A stretch of 64,000 bases of DNA from NCBI GenBank assembly GCA_949284715.1, contig CASDWH010000005.1, positions 1 through 64,000 on the forward strand, in the 5' to 3' direction. This DNA comes from an uncultured bacterium. GTDB taxonomy: Bacteria > Cyanobacteriota > Vampirovibrionia > Gastranaerophilales > Gastranaerophilaceae. Shown here one piece after another: positions 45,512 through 53,688 of the stretch (the first letter of the stretch is position 1; every line of letters begins with the position of its first letter). A program made the position numbers and the translations under genes. Under the pieces are notes generated by a model, which had not been told where the DNA came from, did no database searches, and saw only the letters and a list, made by a program, of their open reading frames with translations.

Positions 45512-47560
45512 TTACTTAACTTTATTTACAGCCGTCGTTTTATCAGGCGGCTGTTTTTTATTATAAACAATTCCAGCGATGCAAAGTCCTGCAAATAATA
45601 TTATTCCGCATCCGATTGCTAAATATTTTTTTATATTAGATTTTTGCGGCTCAGGCTCCATTATTATTTGTTTGAATTTTTGAATTTTTTTAAAAAGCTC
45701 AGGGTAACGTGTATCAAGTCCGAGAGATACGAACCGTTTCTCATATATATCAAACATATTTATTCCAAAACCTTTTGATACAGCCTGAGTATATTCCTCA
45801 ATATAATTTGCACCAATCCTGTATCTGTAATTTTCGTACCCGTTCAAATCCTGTGCATCAAAAACATTTGTTCTTCCAAGTACATCCATAAAATAAAACA
45901 TAGAGTTTTTACCTGCAAACGCTTCCGCTGCTTTTACTTTAGCAAATTCAGAAGGATTGTTTAAGAGTGTTTCGTATGGAATATTGTACTTTTTGGAAAG
46001 AATTTCTGCCTGTATCTTTTTTTTGTTCCATAAATCAATGTACTTTTCGATATGAAACTTATAACTATTTTCATCACTTTTAAGAATATTAATATCTCCG
46101 CCGAAGGTTTGGGAGAGGATATTAATACTTTCATCTTTTGACAGTTTGCTAAAATCAATATTTTTAATATTTGCAAAATTCTTAAGCGGGAGGACATCCT
46201 GATTACCGAGTCCTGCTATAAGCGACTCTTTAGCAAAATTCTGGTAGTTTACAAATCCTGCTGTATATCCCCAATCATGGCTCATATACTGCATTGAATA
46301 TACTTTTGTTCGATTTTGTATATAGGTTTTGTTATATTTATTGAGCGGAAAGTCTTTCCCATCAGCTTCAAATTCATAAATCAGGTTTTGGGGGGTGTAA
46401 TTATCTCCCATAACTTTTTTTACTGTTTCTTCTATTCGTTTTAAAAGTGCATCAGTATATAACGCCCTGTGTTCCACCTGACCTGTTGTATGCTCAGTTA
46501 TAGCAGGATGCAAATAGGCCCATGCTACGTCAAAACGTATATTTCCGTCATATCTTTTTGCAAAAAGTTCTGTTTTTCTTTCAAGTAACTTAGATGCCGG
46601 AGAATTCGGGTCAAGAATTGTATCATAATCCAGAGCAGGAAGCCCCCATCCAATTGTTTTATCTTTCATAAAAGCTTTTGGAAATGCAAATAACTCGGAT
46701 TCGCTAAAACCGATTAACTGGTCGCCGGTAAGTGTTAATCCCATATTTTTTAATGCTGCCCTGGCTTCTTTTAAGAATTTTTCAGCAAAATATTCTTTAA
46801 ATTTATAAAAAGAAATTTGATTGGAGTATTTTATACGCAGTTCTGAAAGCAGCTTATTTCTTTTATCGGAATCAAAATCAGGGTTATAAAGATTTTGTTC
46901 AAGAGTATTCCAGTGTTTTAAAGTTTTTTTGTTTTTTATAAGTAACTGCTGGTATAAAGCAAAAGGCTCAAGCCAGTCGTTGTTGTTTTTAGAAAATTCA
47001 GTGAACTCTTTTTTAAGTATAGAACCATCAGGTAAATTTTTAAAACGTTCAAATGCTTTCATCAACATTTTTTCATTTTGTGTATCAAAATGCAAAATAT
47101 TTTCCCAATTAAGAAGCTTATTTTTATCAGGCGCTGTGTTTTTTTCTACTATTGACTGTACTTCTTTTAATGTTAACAGCTTTCCGTATTCAGGTTTTAC
47201 AAGTTCTGCCGGCGGTATTAAGTGTGAACCAAGAGAAAGCGCTGTTGCAGAGTATGGACAGCAAAATCTGTTTTTTTTACCGATATAGTATTCTCCTTGC
47301 GGGTGGACTTCTACAGTATTTATTCCAAGCAGTGTTTTCATTTCTTTTAAAAATTTAAGTCCTGTTTTACTGAATAAATATCCTATACCTGTGTCTAGTT
47401 CTGCTTCAACCGGCAGACAGGGATCGTGCAGAATGAGGATATTTTTCCCGTTATGTCCTGCAAGATTTTGTATATATGGATGAAGCTTGTTTACTTCCTT
47501 TCCTTCACTCTTTGTTAATCGTCTTTGGAATGCAATATTTCGGGTGTACTCAATACGCAT
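45512..47560 (-). CDS. GH77-like 4-alpha-glucanotransferase relative with C-terminal membrane anchor
   Basis: The 682-residue protein follows the pattern of amylomaltase (MalQ, GH77). GIGYLF begins near residue 58, then GINTVEVHPQG and CPYSATALSLGSHLIPPAEL (residues ~79-120) match the N-terminal MalQ region. WLEPFALYQQL (~196-206) matches the WLeDYALF helix, and LTGDQLIGFSESELFAFP (~277-294) matches the GDlPifVa segment. GWGLPALDY and IRFD344 hold the likely nucleophile aspartate, YEFEA (E396 or E398) the acid/base, and SHD429 the third carboxylate. The usual RIDH histidine is replaced (RFDV). The C-terminus adds a single membrane segment (~652-672) and a basic tail, unlike cytoplasmic MalQ. 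Activity is not certain. Confidence 0.72.
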   Translation of the reverse strand: MRIEYTRNIAFQRRLTKSEGKEVNKLHPYIQNLAGHNGKNILILHDPCLPVEAELDTGIGYLFSKTGLKFLKEMKTLLGINTVEVHPQGEYYIGKKNRFCCPYSATALSLGSHLIPPAELVKPEYGKLLTLKEVQSIVEKNTAPDKNKLLNWENILHFDTQNEKMLMKAFERFKNLPDGSILKKEFTEFSKNNNDWLEPFALYQQLLIKNKKTLKHWNTLEQNLYNPDFDSDKRNKLLSELRIKYSNQISFYKFKEYFAEKFLKEARAALKNMGLTLTGDQLIGFSESELFAFPKAFMKDKTIGWGLPALDYDTILDPNSPASKLLERKTELFAKRYDGNIRFDVAWAYLHPAITEHTTGQVEHRALYTDALLKRIEETVKKVMGDNYTPQNLIYEFEADGKDFPLNKYNKTYIQNRTKVYSMQYMSHDWGYTAGFVNYQNFAKESLIAGLGNQDVLPLKNFANIKNIDFSKLSKDESINILSQTFGGDINILKSDENSYKFHIEKYIDLWNKKKIQAEILSKKYNIPYETLLNNPSEFAKVKAAEAFAGKNSMFYFMDVLGRTNVFDAQDLNGYENYRYRIGANYIEEYTQAVSKGFGINMFDIYEKRFVSLGLDTRYPELFKKIQKFKQIIMEPEPQKSNIKKYLAIGCGIILFAGLCIAGIVYNKKQPPDKTTAVNKVK
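45528..45559 (+). terminator. Terminator of the GH57-ompH unit inside the convergent gene
   Basis: ACAGCCG and CGGCTGT form a 7-bp stem with a 13-nt loop, followed by a run of T. It serves the plus strand but lies within the last codons of the convergent GH77-like gene. Confidence 0.7.
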
Positions 47561-47687
47561 ACGAACTCCTGATATATTAATATTATAAAATGTTTTTTTT
47601 TGCTATTTAGCGTGTTTTTTGTTACATATTGAAACATTTTTATATAAATTGCGTCAATATAAATGTAGGAATTATGGAGGATAGTAT

Positions 47688-48626
47688 ATGGGATTTCCTA
47701 TGAAAAGAGATAAGGATGAGTACATTTTTGATAATGAATTTGAAACTGTTGATGAAGAAGTGAAAACATTTAGCTCTGTGCAGGATTCGGATGATTTGCT
47801 CCAAATGTATTTAAAAGATGTCGGGCGTACAAAAATGCTTTTGCCGGATGAAGAACTCAGATTGGGTAAGTTAATAAAAGAGGGGATAGGCAAAGAAAAA
47901 GAAATTGCAAAAAATAAATTAGTCAGTGCAAATTTGCGGCTGGTTGTTAGTATTGCAAAGAAATATACTGGACACGGTGTACTATTTATGGACTTGGTAC
48001 AGGAGGGCGGGCTTGGTTTAATCAGAGCAGCCGAAAAATATGATTACCGCAAAGGGTATAAATTTTCCACTTATGCAACATGGTGGATTAAGCAAACTAT
48101 AGTCAGAGCCATTTCTAATACTTCTAAACTGATAAGAATACCTGTTCATATGCAGGATAAGATGAGAAAATATAAGAGAGCTTTTTCAAAATTTACTTTT
48201 TTGCACGGCCGTGAGCCGACCGAAGATGAAATGGTTGTGTTAACAGGATTTGATAAGAAAAAAATCAAACTTATTAATGCCGCTCTTACTAAAGATCCAA
48301 TCAGCCTTGATGCTCCGATTACAGAGGACTTGTCTGTAGAAGATTATATTATTGATACATCTTACAGTGCGCCGGAAAAAATCACATCAGATAAAATGCT
48401 TGGTGAAAGTATGGGGGAATTGATGAGTTATTTGACAGAAAGAGAGAAAGAAATTCTGACATGCCGGTTCGGGATAAATAATGAGGATTATAAAACATTA
48501 GAGCAGATAGGGCAGAATCTCGGGTTTTCTAAAGAGCGTATAAGACAACTGGAAACCGCAGCATTGGAAAAACTCAGGAAAAAAGAAGAATTACAGCACT
48601 TTAAGGATTATATCAGAGGGGATTAA
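47688..48626 (+). CDS. Sigma-70 family RNA polymerase sigma factor
   Basis: This 312-residue sigma factor has regions 1.2 (LLQMYLKDVGRTKML), 2.1-2.4 (NLRLVVSIAKKY, MDLVQEGGLGLIRAAEKYDYRKGYKFSTYATWWIKQ-type core, IRIPVHM), 3 and 4 (TEREKEILTCRFGI, TLEQIGQNLGFSKERIRQLE). It is of the primary or group 2 type, without a long region 1.1, and it clearly differs from flagellar sigma-28. In region 2.2 the usual QEGNIGLM is QEGGLGLI. It probably recognises TTGACA/TATAAT promoters like many in this window. GGAGGAT precedes the ATG, and a terminator follows. Confidence 0.93.
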   Translation: MGFPMKRDKDEYIFDNEFETVDEEVKTFSSVQDSDDLLQMYLKDVGRTKMLLPDEELRLGKLIKEGIGKEKEIAKNKLVSANLRLVVSIAKKYTGHGVLFMDLVQEGGLGLIRAAEKYDYRKGYKFSTYATWWIKQTIVRAISNTSKLIRIPVHMQDKMRKYKRAFSKFTFLHGREPTEDEMVVLTGFDKKKIKLINAALTKDPISLDAPITEDLSVEDYIIDTSYSAPEKITSDKMLGESMGELMSYLTEREKEILTCRFGINNEDYKTLEQIGQNLGFSKERIRQLETAALEKLRKKEELQHFKDYIRGD

Positions 48627-48631
48627 AACAA

Positions 48632-48664
48632 AAAACGAGAGCGGATAAATTCTGCTCTCGTTTT
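48632..48664 (+). terminator. Terminator after the sigma factor gene
   Basis: AAAACGAGAGC and GCTCTCGTTTT form an 11-bp stem with an 11-nt loop and a T-rich end. It also sits 20 nt past the end of the convergent ftsL-like gene. Confidence 0.9.
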
Positions 48665-48683
48665 CTATATTGGTAATCTTGAA

Positions 48684-49175
48684 TTAGTAACCAACCGACC
48701 ACTTAAAGATTTTGGAGGATTTTTTGCGCTCCTGCGGCGCAATGTCGACGGAAACCTCAGGGGTTTCAATAACCATATCAGCTTTTTGTAAAAAATTATT
48801 TTTTTGCATTGTAGCATCAACATTATTAAATGATTTAAGCCTGTCGAGATTATTTTGCAGCTCAGTATTTTCATCGTTAAGCATAATAGTCTGCCTGCTC
48901 AATTCATTTAATTTAAGTTCTGTTGCAAGAACGAAATAATAGCTGGCAAAAGACAAGATAACAATCAAGCCTAATAATATACAAAGTGTAGTATTAATTT
49001 TTTTAATGGCCATATCTCTGACAAAATTCTCCTTTGGAAAATATCCTTCAATAACGCGGTTGAAATCAGGTTTAACTAACGGATTATCAATATAATCTTT
49101 TTTAGTTTTTAAGCTGTCACCCCTGCGTGTAGTGTTTTGTGCATAATAATCGTTATTAGCAAGTGATTGAGCCAA
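48684..49175 (-). CDS. ftsL: FtsL-like cell division protein
   Basis: This 163-residue protein has a ~75-residue cytoplasmic N-terminus, one membrane segment (TTLCILLGLIVILSFASYYFVL) and a short periplasmic leucine-zipper-type coiled coil (LNELSRQTIMLNDENTELQNNLDRL). The architecture and its place 4 nt after rsmH are those of FtsL, a bitopic divisome protein that activates septal synthesis with FtsB and FtsQ. The translation start is TTG behind GGGGGT. The N-terminal extension is longer than in E. coli FtsL. Homology is by architecture and synteny, because FtsL sequences are poorly conserved. Confidence 0.72.
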   Translation of the reverse strand: MAQSLANNDYYAQNTTRRGDSLKTKKDYIDNPLVKPDFNRVIEGYFPKENFVRDMAIKKINTTLCILLGLIVILSFASYYFVLATELKLNELSRQTIMLNDENTELQNNLDRLKSFNNVDATMQKNNFLQKADMVIETPEVSVDIAPQERKKSSKIFKWSVGY

Positions 49176-49179
49176 TGGA

Positions 49180-50115
49180 CTACCCCCATACTCTGATACA
49201 TTTCGCCGCTCTGAGCTTAGCGCTGCGGGAGGGCGGATTAACCCTTATCTCCTCATCTGTAGGGAAAACCGGCTTTCTGGTAATCAATTCTATTCTGGGA
49301 GGTTTGCAATTACATATCAAATTATTGCATCTGCACTTTTGTGACTCTCTTTTTAGAATTGTTTTAACCTGCCTATCCTCTAAAGAATGGAAACTTATTA
49401 CTGAAATTATACCACCGACATCTAATAAATCCAAGACTTCGTTAAGAATTGTATTAATATTTTTTAACTCATGGTTAACTTCGATTCTGACAGCTTGAAA
49501 TACGCGTGTCGCGGGGTGTATGCGGGACTTTGTTTTGGGAACTGCGTTTATTATAAGATTTGATAGTTCTAGGGTAGTTTTAATAGTGGCTTTTTTCCGT
49601 TCTTCTACTATTTTTTTTGCTATTCTTTTAGAAAAATGTTCTTCTCCGTATTCTGAAAATATTTTTACAAGTTCTTCTTCTTTGTAATGATTAATTACAT
49701 CGTAGGCTGAAAAATCCGAGGAGGTGTCAAAACGCATATCAAGCGGCGCATCTTTTGAAAAGGAAAAACCTCTTTGCGCGGTTGTTAACTGATGATATGA
49801 TGCGCCTAAATCTAATAGAACACCGCCGTCAATACGTTTTATACCAAGCTCTTGCAGGACATTGCGCAAATTTGTGTAAGAGGATTTTACAATTGTTAGA
49901 TTCGTATAGTCTTTAAGACGTTCTTTGGCGGCACTTATTGCATCATCATCTATATCAAAAGCGATAAGCCTGCCTGATGGTGAAATTCTTTGTAAAATAT
50001 ATTCACTGTGGCCACCGCCGCCCAGAGTGCAGTCAACATAAATTTTGCCGGGCTGCGGATTCATAATATCTACCGCTTCTTTTTTCATAACTGTATAGTG
50101 AACAAAATCGGACAT
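49180..50115 (-). CDS. rsmH: 16S rRNA (cytosine-1402 N4)-methyltransferase RsmH
   Basis: This SAM-dependent methyltransferase modifies C1402 in the ribosomal decoding centre. The 311-residue protein has the family's HYTVMKKEAVD start, the SAM motif DCTLGGGGHSEYIL, GGVLLDLGASYHQL and the QRGFSFSKDAPLDMRFD signature, then the helical insertion and FHSLEDRQVK near the C-terminus. It heads the division-type pair rsmH-ftsL of the dcw cluster, but no penicillin-binding protein gene follows. The ATG directly abuts the stop codon of the upstream gene. Confidence 0.97.
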   Translation of the reverse strand: MSDFVHYTVMKKEAVDIMNPQPGKIYVDCTLGGGGHSEYILQRISPSGRLIAFDIDDDAISAAKERLKDYTNLTIVKSSYTNLRNVLQELGIKRIDGGVLLDLGASYHQLTTAQRGFSFSKDAPLDMRFDTSSDFSAYDVINHYKEEELVKIFSEYGEEHFSKRIAKKIVEERKKATIKTTLELSNLIINAVPKTKSRIHPATRVFQAVRIEVNHELKNINTILNEVLDLLDVGGIISVISFHSLEDRQVKTILKRESQKCRCNNLICNCKPPRIELITRKPVFPTDEEIRVNPPSRSAKLRAAKCIRVWG

Positions 50116-51330
50116 TTACACCCCTTCTAAGATACCTTCCAGTACAAGTTTTATATGCGCGTAATTTAAACCGCCCTGCATGTATGCGGCAAATGGCGGG
50201 CGTAATGGGCCGTCAGCAGAAAGTTCTATTGTTGAACCTTCAATAAAGGTACCTCCGGCCATTATAACTTTGTCCTCGTAACCCGGAACATCATCAGGAA
50301 TCGGTGTGACATAGGAATTTACCGGAGAGAGAGCCTGAATTGTTCTACAAAAATGTTCAAGCGGCTCCTGTTTATCAAAGATAATTGTTTGTATAATATC
50401 AGTTCTGAGTTCGTCGTGACGCGGTGTGGATTTGTATCCGATATCTTCAAAGACTTTGCTGGCAAGAATTGCACCTTTTACGGCATCCGCAACAACAGAA
50501 GGAGCCATAAATAAGCCTTGAAAAATCAACCTGTGCTGATTTAACATTGCACCGCCTTCTGCACCTATGCCGGGTGCTGTAAGCGCCATCGCTGCCTGTT
50601 CTACAAATTCCTGTTTACCAGCAATATACCCGCCTGTTTCAACGATGCCGCCTCCGGGGTTTTTAATAAGCGAACCTGCAATAATATCTGCACCTGCTTC
50701 AAGCGGCTCGTATTTTTCTACAAATTCCCCGTAACAGTTGTCTACAAAACATATACAATTAGGATTTTTAGTTTTTACTATATCTACAATACGTTTAATT
50801 GTACTTATATTTAACGATTTTCTTGTTGAATATCCTCTTGACCGCTGGATTTCTACCATTGTCACTGTTGAATCTATTGTTTGTTCGAGTTTTTCAAAAT
50901 CAATTTCTTCATTATCGGTAAGCGGAATTTCTTCATATAATACCCCGTGACCGATAAGGGATTCGCGCTTGCCGCCGGTTATACCGATTACTTCCTGCAT
51001 TGTGTCGTATGGCGCTCCGGCCACCGATACAAGCTTGTCGCCGTATCTGAGATTGCCAAACAGCACACATGAAAGAGCATGGGTTCCGGACACAAAATGA
51101 TTTCTTGCAATAGCGGCTTCTGCTTTAAAAACCTGTGCAAACACTTTATCCAGCACTTCTTTACCGACATCGTCATGTCCGTATCCTGATACCGTGTAAA
51201 AGTGTTCCGGCGCCACTTTGTTGTCAATAAATGCCTGTAAAACTTTTTTCTGGTTATAATCTCTTATATCATCGACGTACTCAAATTCTTTTACCAATGC
51301 TTTTTCGGCTAATTTTAAATCGTATTTCAT
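50116..51330 (-). CDS. Methionine gamma-lyase family protein (PLP-dependent, aluminium-resistance type)
   Basis: This is a fold-type I PLP enzyme of about 404 residues, related to cystathionine lyases, of the family called aluminium resistance protein or Met_gamma_lyase. The signs are HFVSGTHALSCVLFG, a phosphate-binding loop near GAPYDTM, CFVDNCYGEF with the PLP-binding aspartate, and AGSLIKNPGGGI with the likely Schiff-base lysine. The reaction is not established; release of a thiol from methionine-like or cysteine-like substrates is assumed. The ATG at 51330 is used because GGGAGGGG precedes it, rather than the upstream in-frame start at 51363. Confidence 0.9.
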   Translation of the reverse strand: MKYDLKLAEKALVKEFEYVDDIRDYNQKKVLQAFIDNKVAPEHFYTVSGYGHDDVGKEVLDKVFAQVFKAEAAIARNHFVSGTHALSCVLFGNLRYGDKLVSVAGAPYDTMQEVIGITGGKRESLIGHGVLYEEIPLTDNEEIDFEKLEQTIDSTVTMVEIQRSRGYSTRKSLNISTIKRIVDIVKTKNPNCICFVDNCYGEFVEKYEPLEAGADIIAGSLIKNPGGGIVETGGYIAGKQEFVEQAAMALTAPGIGAEGGAMLNQHRLIFQGLFMAPSVVADAVKGAILASKVFEDIGYKSTPRHDELRTDIIQTIIFDKQEPLEHFCRTIQALSPVNSYVTPIPDDVPGYEDKVIMAGGTFIEGSTIELSADGPLRPPFAAYMQGGLNYAHIKLVLEGILEGV

Positions 51331-51443
51331 ATCCCCTCCCTTATAATAATAACAAAAATACAAAAAAAAGCGTACCTGAATAAATCCAAGTACGACTTCG
51401 TAATTGTGAGGATAAATAATTATTTGTAAGATTAAGTGTCTAA

Positions 51444-52169
51444 CTATGCACCGAACTTCGGAGCCTCTTGAGTTTGACTTTGAAGTGCTGATTCGATGCT
51501 TTCTAATCTTGATTGTGCGTAAGATAATTGCGCTTCGTTTGATGCTTGTTCTATATCTATTTGTGTATCTTCTTCGTTTAATGGAGCAAGAGCCATTTCT
51601 TCTTCGTCTTCTAATGCCTGAGTTTGTGCCTCTAACCAGATTGATACCTGATCATTAACATTAGTTGTGAATGTACTCATCATCTGTTGCTGCCATTGCT
51701 TTTGAATTGCGATTTGGTTGTTATATTGCGTTGCAGCACTTTGCGCTTGCTGCATTCTTGTTTTGAAATCATCATTTTGCATATAGTCTTGGAACGCTTT
51801 CTGAGCATCTTTAAATGCCTGACTATCAGTTCCTTGTTTTTGCGCTTCGGTCATTTCTTTATAGAGTCTTACGTATTCTTCGTCGTAACACGGTGCAGTT
51901 TCTGTCATAAGGAAATAATTTGCATCAACCATCCGGTAAGCTTGACTCATTGCCATCATTCTATTATTCATAATAGAATTAGTCATTGAAGTCATTTGTT
52001 TAGCTTGGGCTTCCAGCTTTGATTGCTTCCTTGCATACGCTTTTTGAACGTTTTCTATCCGTTTAGTGATTCTGTCTTTTCTGGTGCCAATAGAAGTTTG
52101 CTCTAAAGTCAATTTATTGACTTTGCGCTTCAGGCTCATTTTTTGATGTAGTAATAACAAATATGCCAT
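51444..52169 (-). CDS. Coiled-coil protein of unknown function
   Basis: The function is not recognised. The 241-residue protein is almost entirely helical, with an N-terminal basic coiled coil (KVNKLTLEQTSIGTRKDRITK), a Met/Gln-rich middle (QMTSMTNSIMNNRMMAMSQAYRM) and an acidic C-terminal half. There is one cysteine and no signal peptide. Composition and length resemble secreted or filament-associated helical proteins, but this is only an impression. Its promoter region shares the 17-bp element with the 786-residue gene at 37773. GGAG lies 11 nt before the ATG. Confidence 0.7.
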   Translation of the reverse strand: MAYLLLLHQKMSLKRKVNKLTLEQTSIGTRKDRITKRIENVQKAYARKQSKLEAQAKQMTSMTNSIMNNRMMAMSQAYRMVDANYFLMTETAPCYDEEYVRLYKEMTEAQKQGTDSQAFKDAQKAFQDYMQNDDFKTRMQQAQSAATQYNNQIAIQKQWQQQMMSTFTTNVNDQVSIWLEAQTQALEDEEEMALAPLNEEDTQIDIEQASNEAQLSYAQSRLESIESALQSQTQEAPKFGA

Positions 52170-52202
52170 TTGCTTCTATAGCTCCGTATATTTAGTATCC
52201 TC

Positions 52203-52219
52203 ATATATATAAAGTATTT
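52203..52219 (-). promoter_or_regulatory. 17-bp promoter element, copy 2
   Basis: AAATACTTTATATATAT on the minus strand, 33 nt upstream of the ATG of the 241-residue coiled-coil gene; an exact copy of 40165-40181 at almost the same distance from the start codon. Confidence 0.5.
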
Positions 52220-52318
52220 GTTATATACATAAATTGCCAAAAGTATATAATTTTGTTACAAAAGTTTACAATTTTAGCCTTTATAAAGATTATAATACTT
52301 ATATATGTTTTAAACATA

Positions 52319-52346
52319 TTAACCCTAAATCAGTTTGTATTATAAT
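52319..52346 (+). promoter_or_regulatory. Promoter before the MCE gene (leaderless arrangement)
   Basis: TATAAT (52341-52346) ends 6 nt before the ATG at 52353. A weak -35, TTAACC (52319-52324), is 16 nt upstream of it. No ribosome binding site is present. Confidence 0.45.
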
Positions 52347-52352
52347 ATATTT

Positions 52353-52979
52353 ATGCACACATCAAATAAATACCTGCGACTGGAAATTCTTGTATGGATT
52401 ATTGTCATACTTGTATTATTGCTTTTATCGTCGATATTATACAGAAATTCCCAGAAACAGTATGAAACCCATAAAATATTTATGTCCGATATTGACGGAC
52501 TTATTGTTGGTTCTCCGGTAAAGCTTATGGGCGTTCAGGTCGGGTATGTTAATGATATAAAAATTGTTGATGATAATGTTTATATAAGATTTATAATTAA
52601 AGATAAAGATTTACACCTGCCGTGGGGAACAACCGCTACTGTTGAATTTAGCGGAATGGCAGGTTCCCGTTCCCTTGAACTCTATCCGCCCGAGAATATT
52701 GCTGACGGCGAAAATGTTGATTATATAAGGGTAGTTAATCCGACAAGGCTTAGCAAATCGTTACATTTATTATATGAAATGTATAACAAATTCATGGATA
52801 TATGTTTTGGAATATCTGCTTTTTCTGCAAGTATGCGTGCGGCGGATTTAGATTTGGAATTGCCTTCCGAAAAAGATAATTTACAATTCGTAAAGTTTCT
52901 TGAATTTGCAGACGGTTGGTTAGATAATTCTAATAATAAAGTTTCTGAATTAAGAAAAAAATGGCGGAAGGATAAGTAA
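52353..52979 (+). CDS. MlaD/MCE-domain protein
   Basis: This 208-residue protein has an N-terminal membrane anchor (LEILVWIIVILVLLLLSSILY) followed by one MCE domain (~38-125) with the typical FMSDIDGLIVGSPVKLMGVQVGYV and WGTTATVEFSGMAGSRSLEL segments, and a ~80-residue helical tail. MCE proteins form hexameric rings that shuttle lipids between the inner and outer membranes, usually with an MlaE permease and MlaF ATPase, which are not adjacent here. Synechocystis-type cyanobacteria also carry such proteins. ATG 52353 is chosen, since no ribosome binding site supports the TTG upstream. Confidence 0.85.
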   Translation: MHTSNKYLRLEILVWIIVILVLLLLSSILYRNSQKQYETHKIFMSDIDGLIVGSPVKLMGVQVGYVNDIKIVDDNVYIRFIIKDKDLHLPWGTTATVEFSGMAGSRSLELYPPENIADGENVDYIRVVNPTRLSKSLHLLYEMYNKFMDICFGISAFSASMRAADLDLELPSEKDNLQFVKFLEFADGWLDNSNNKVSELRKKWRKDK

Positions 52980-53636
52980 ATGGAATATAAAAATGTATTT
53001 GTAATATCAACCCCTGTAGTAAATGAGAACTTATGTATTTTAAGAAGCAAGTATACTGACACAATGGGGGTAAAATGTGCAACAAGACAGATAACTAATA
53101 TATTATTATATGAGGCCTCGAAGAACCTACCTCAGGTTGATACAGAAGTTGAAACCCCATTAATGAAATTCACGACAAAATCTATAGACAGAAGTTTAAG
53201 AGTTATTATTTCTCCGATACTGCGTGCAGGTCTAGTATTTACAGATTCAGCATCTGACATGCTGCCAAGGGCTGAAATAAGACATATCGGCATGTATCGT
53301 GATGAAACAACCTTGAAACCGGTATGGTACTATAACAAACTTCCTGAGAAATTTGGCAATCCGGAAAAAACATATGTTTATCTTACTGATCCTATGCTTG
53401 CAACAGGAAATTCGCTTTTAGAAACCATTAAAATGTATGAGGGCAAAGGGCTTGATGTTTCACATATCCGCTGTGTATGCCTGATTGCAGCACCTGAGGG
53501 AATAAAAAATATCAAAAATTCCTATCCTGATATAGAAATTTTCACCGCTGCTATTGATAAATCTCTTAATGCTAACGGGTATATTCTTCCTGGTCTTGGT
53601 GATGCAGGTGATAGAATTTTCAATACTGTTAAATAA
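52980..53636 (+). CDS. upp: Uracil phosphoribosyltransferase
   Basis: This pyrimidine-salvage enzyme makes UMP from uracil and PRPP. The 218-residue chain has the start VNENLCILRSKYTDT, the ISPILRAGLVF motif, RHIGMYRDETTLKPVWYY, the PRPP-binding loop LTDPMLATGNSL and the C-terminal uracil-binding GYILPGLGDAGDRIF. All fit Upp. Its ATG directly follows the TAA of the MCE gene, so the two are co-transcribed. A strong terminator follows. Confidence 0.96.
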   Translation: MEYKNVFVISTPVVNENLCILRSKYTDTMGVKCATRQITNILLYEASKNLPQVDTEVETPLMKFTTKSIDRSLRVIISPILRAGLVFTDSASDMLPRAEIRHIGMYRDETTLKPVWYYNKLPEKFGNPEKTYVYLTDPMLATGNSLLETIKMYEGKGLDVSHIRCVCLIAAPEGIKNIKNSYPDIEIFTAAIDKSLNANGYILPGLGDAGDRIFNTVK

Positions 53637-53651
53637 TTAATTATTACTAAT

Positions 53652-53685
53652 AAAATCCCGCCCTGATATCAGCGGCGGGATTTTA
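53652..53685. terminator. Terminator between upp and the pseudopilin-like gene
   Basis: AAAATCCCGCC and GGCGGGATTTT form an 11-bp stem with an inner CTGATATCAG palindrome as loop. It lies between convergent genes and works both ways. Confidence 0.9.
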
Positions 53686-53688
53686 TAA

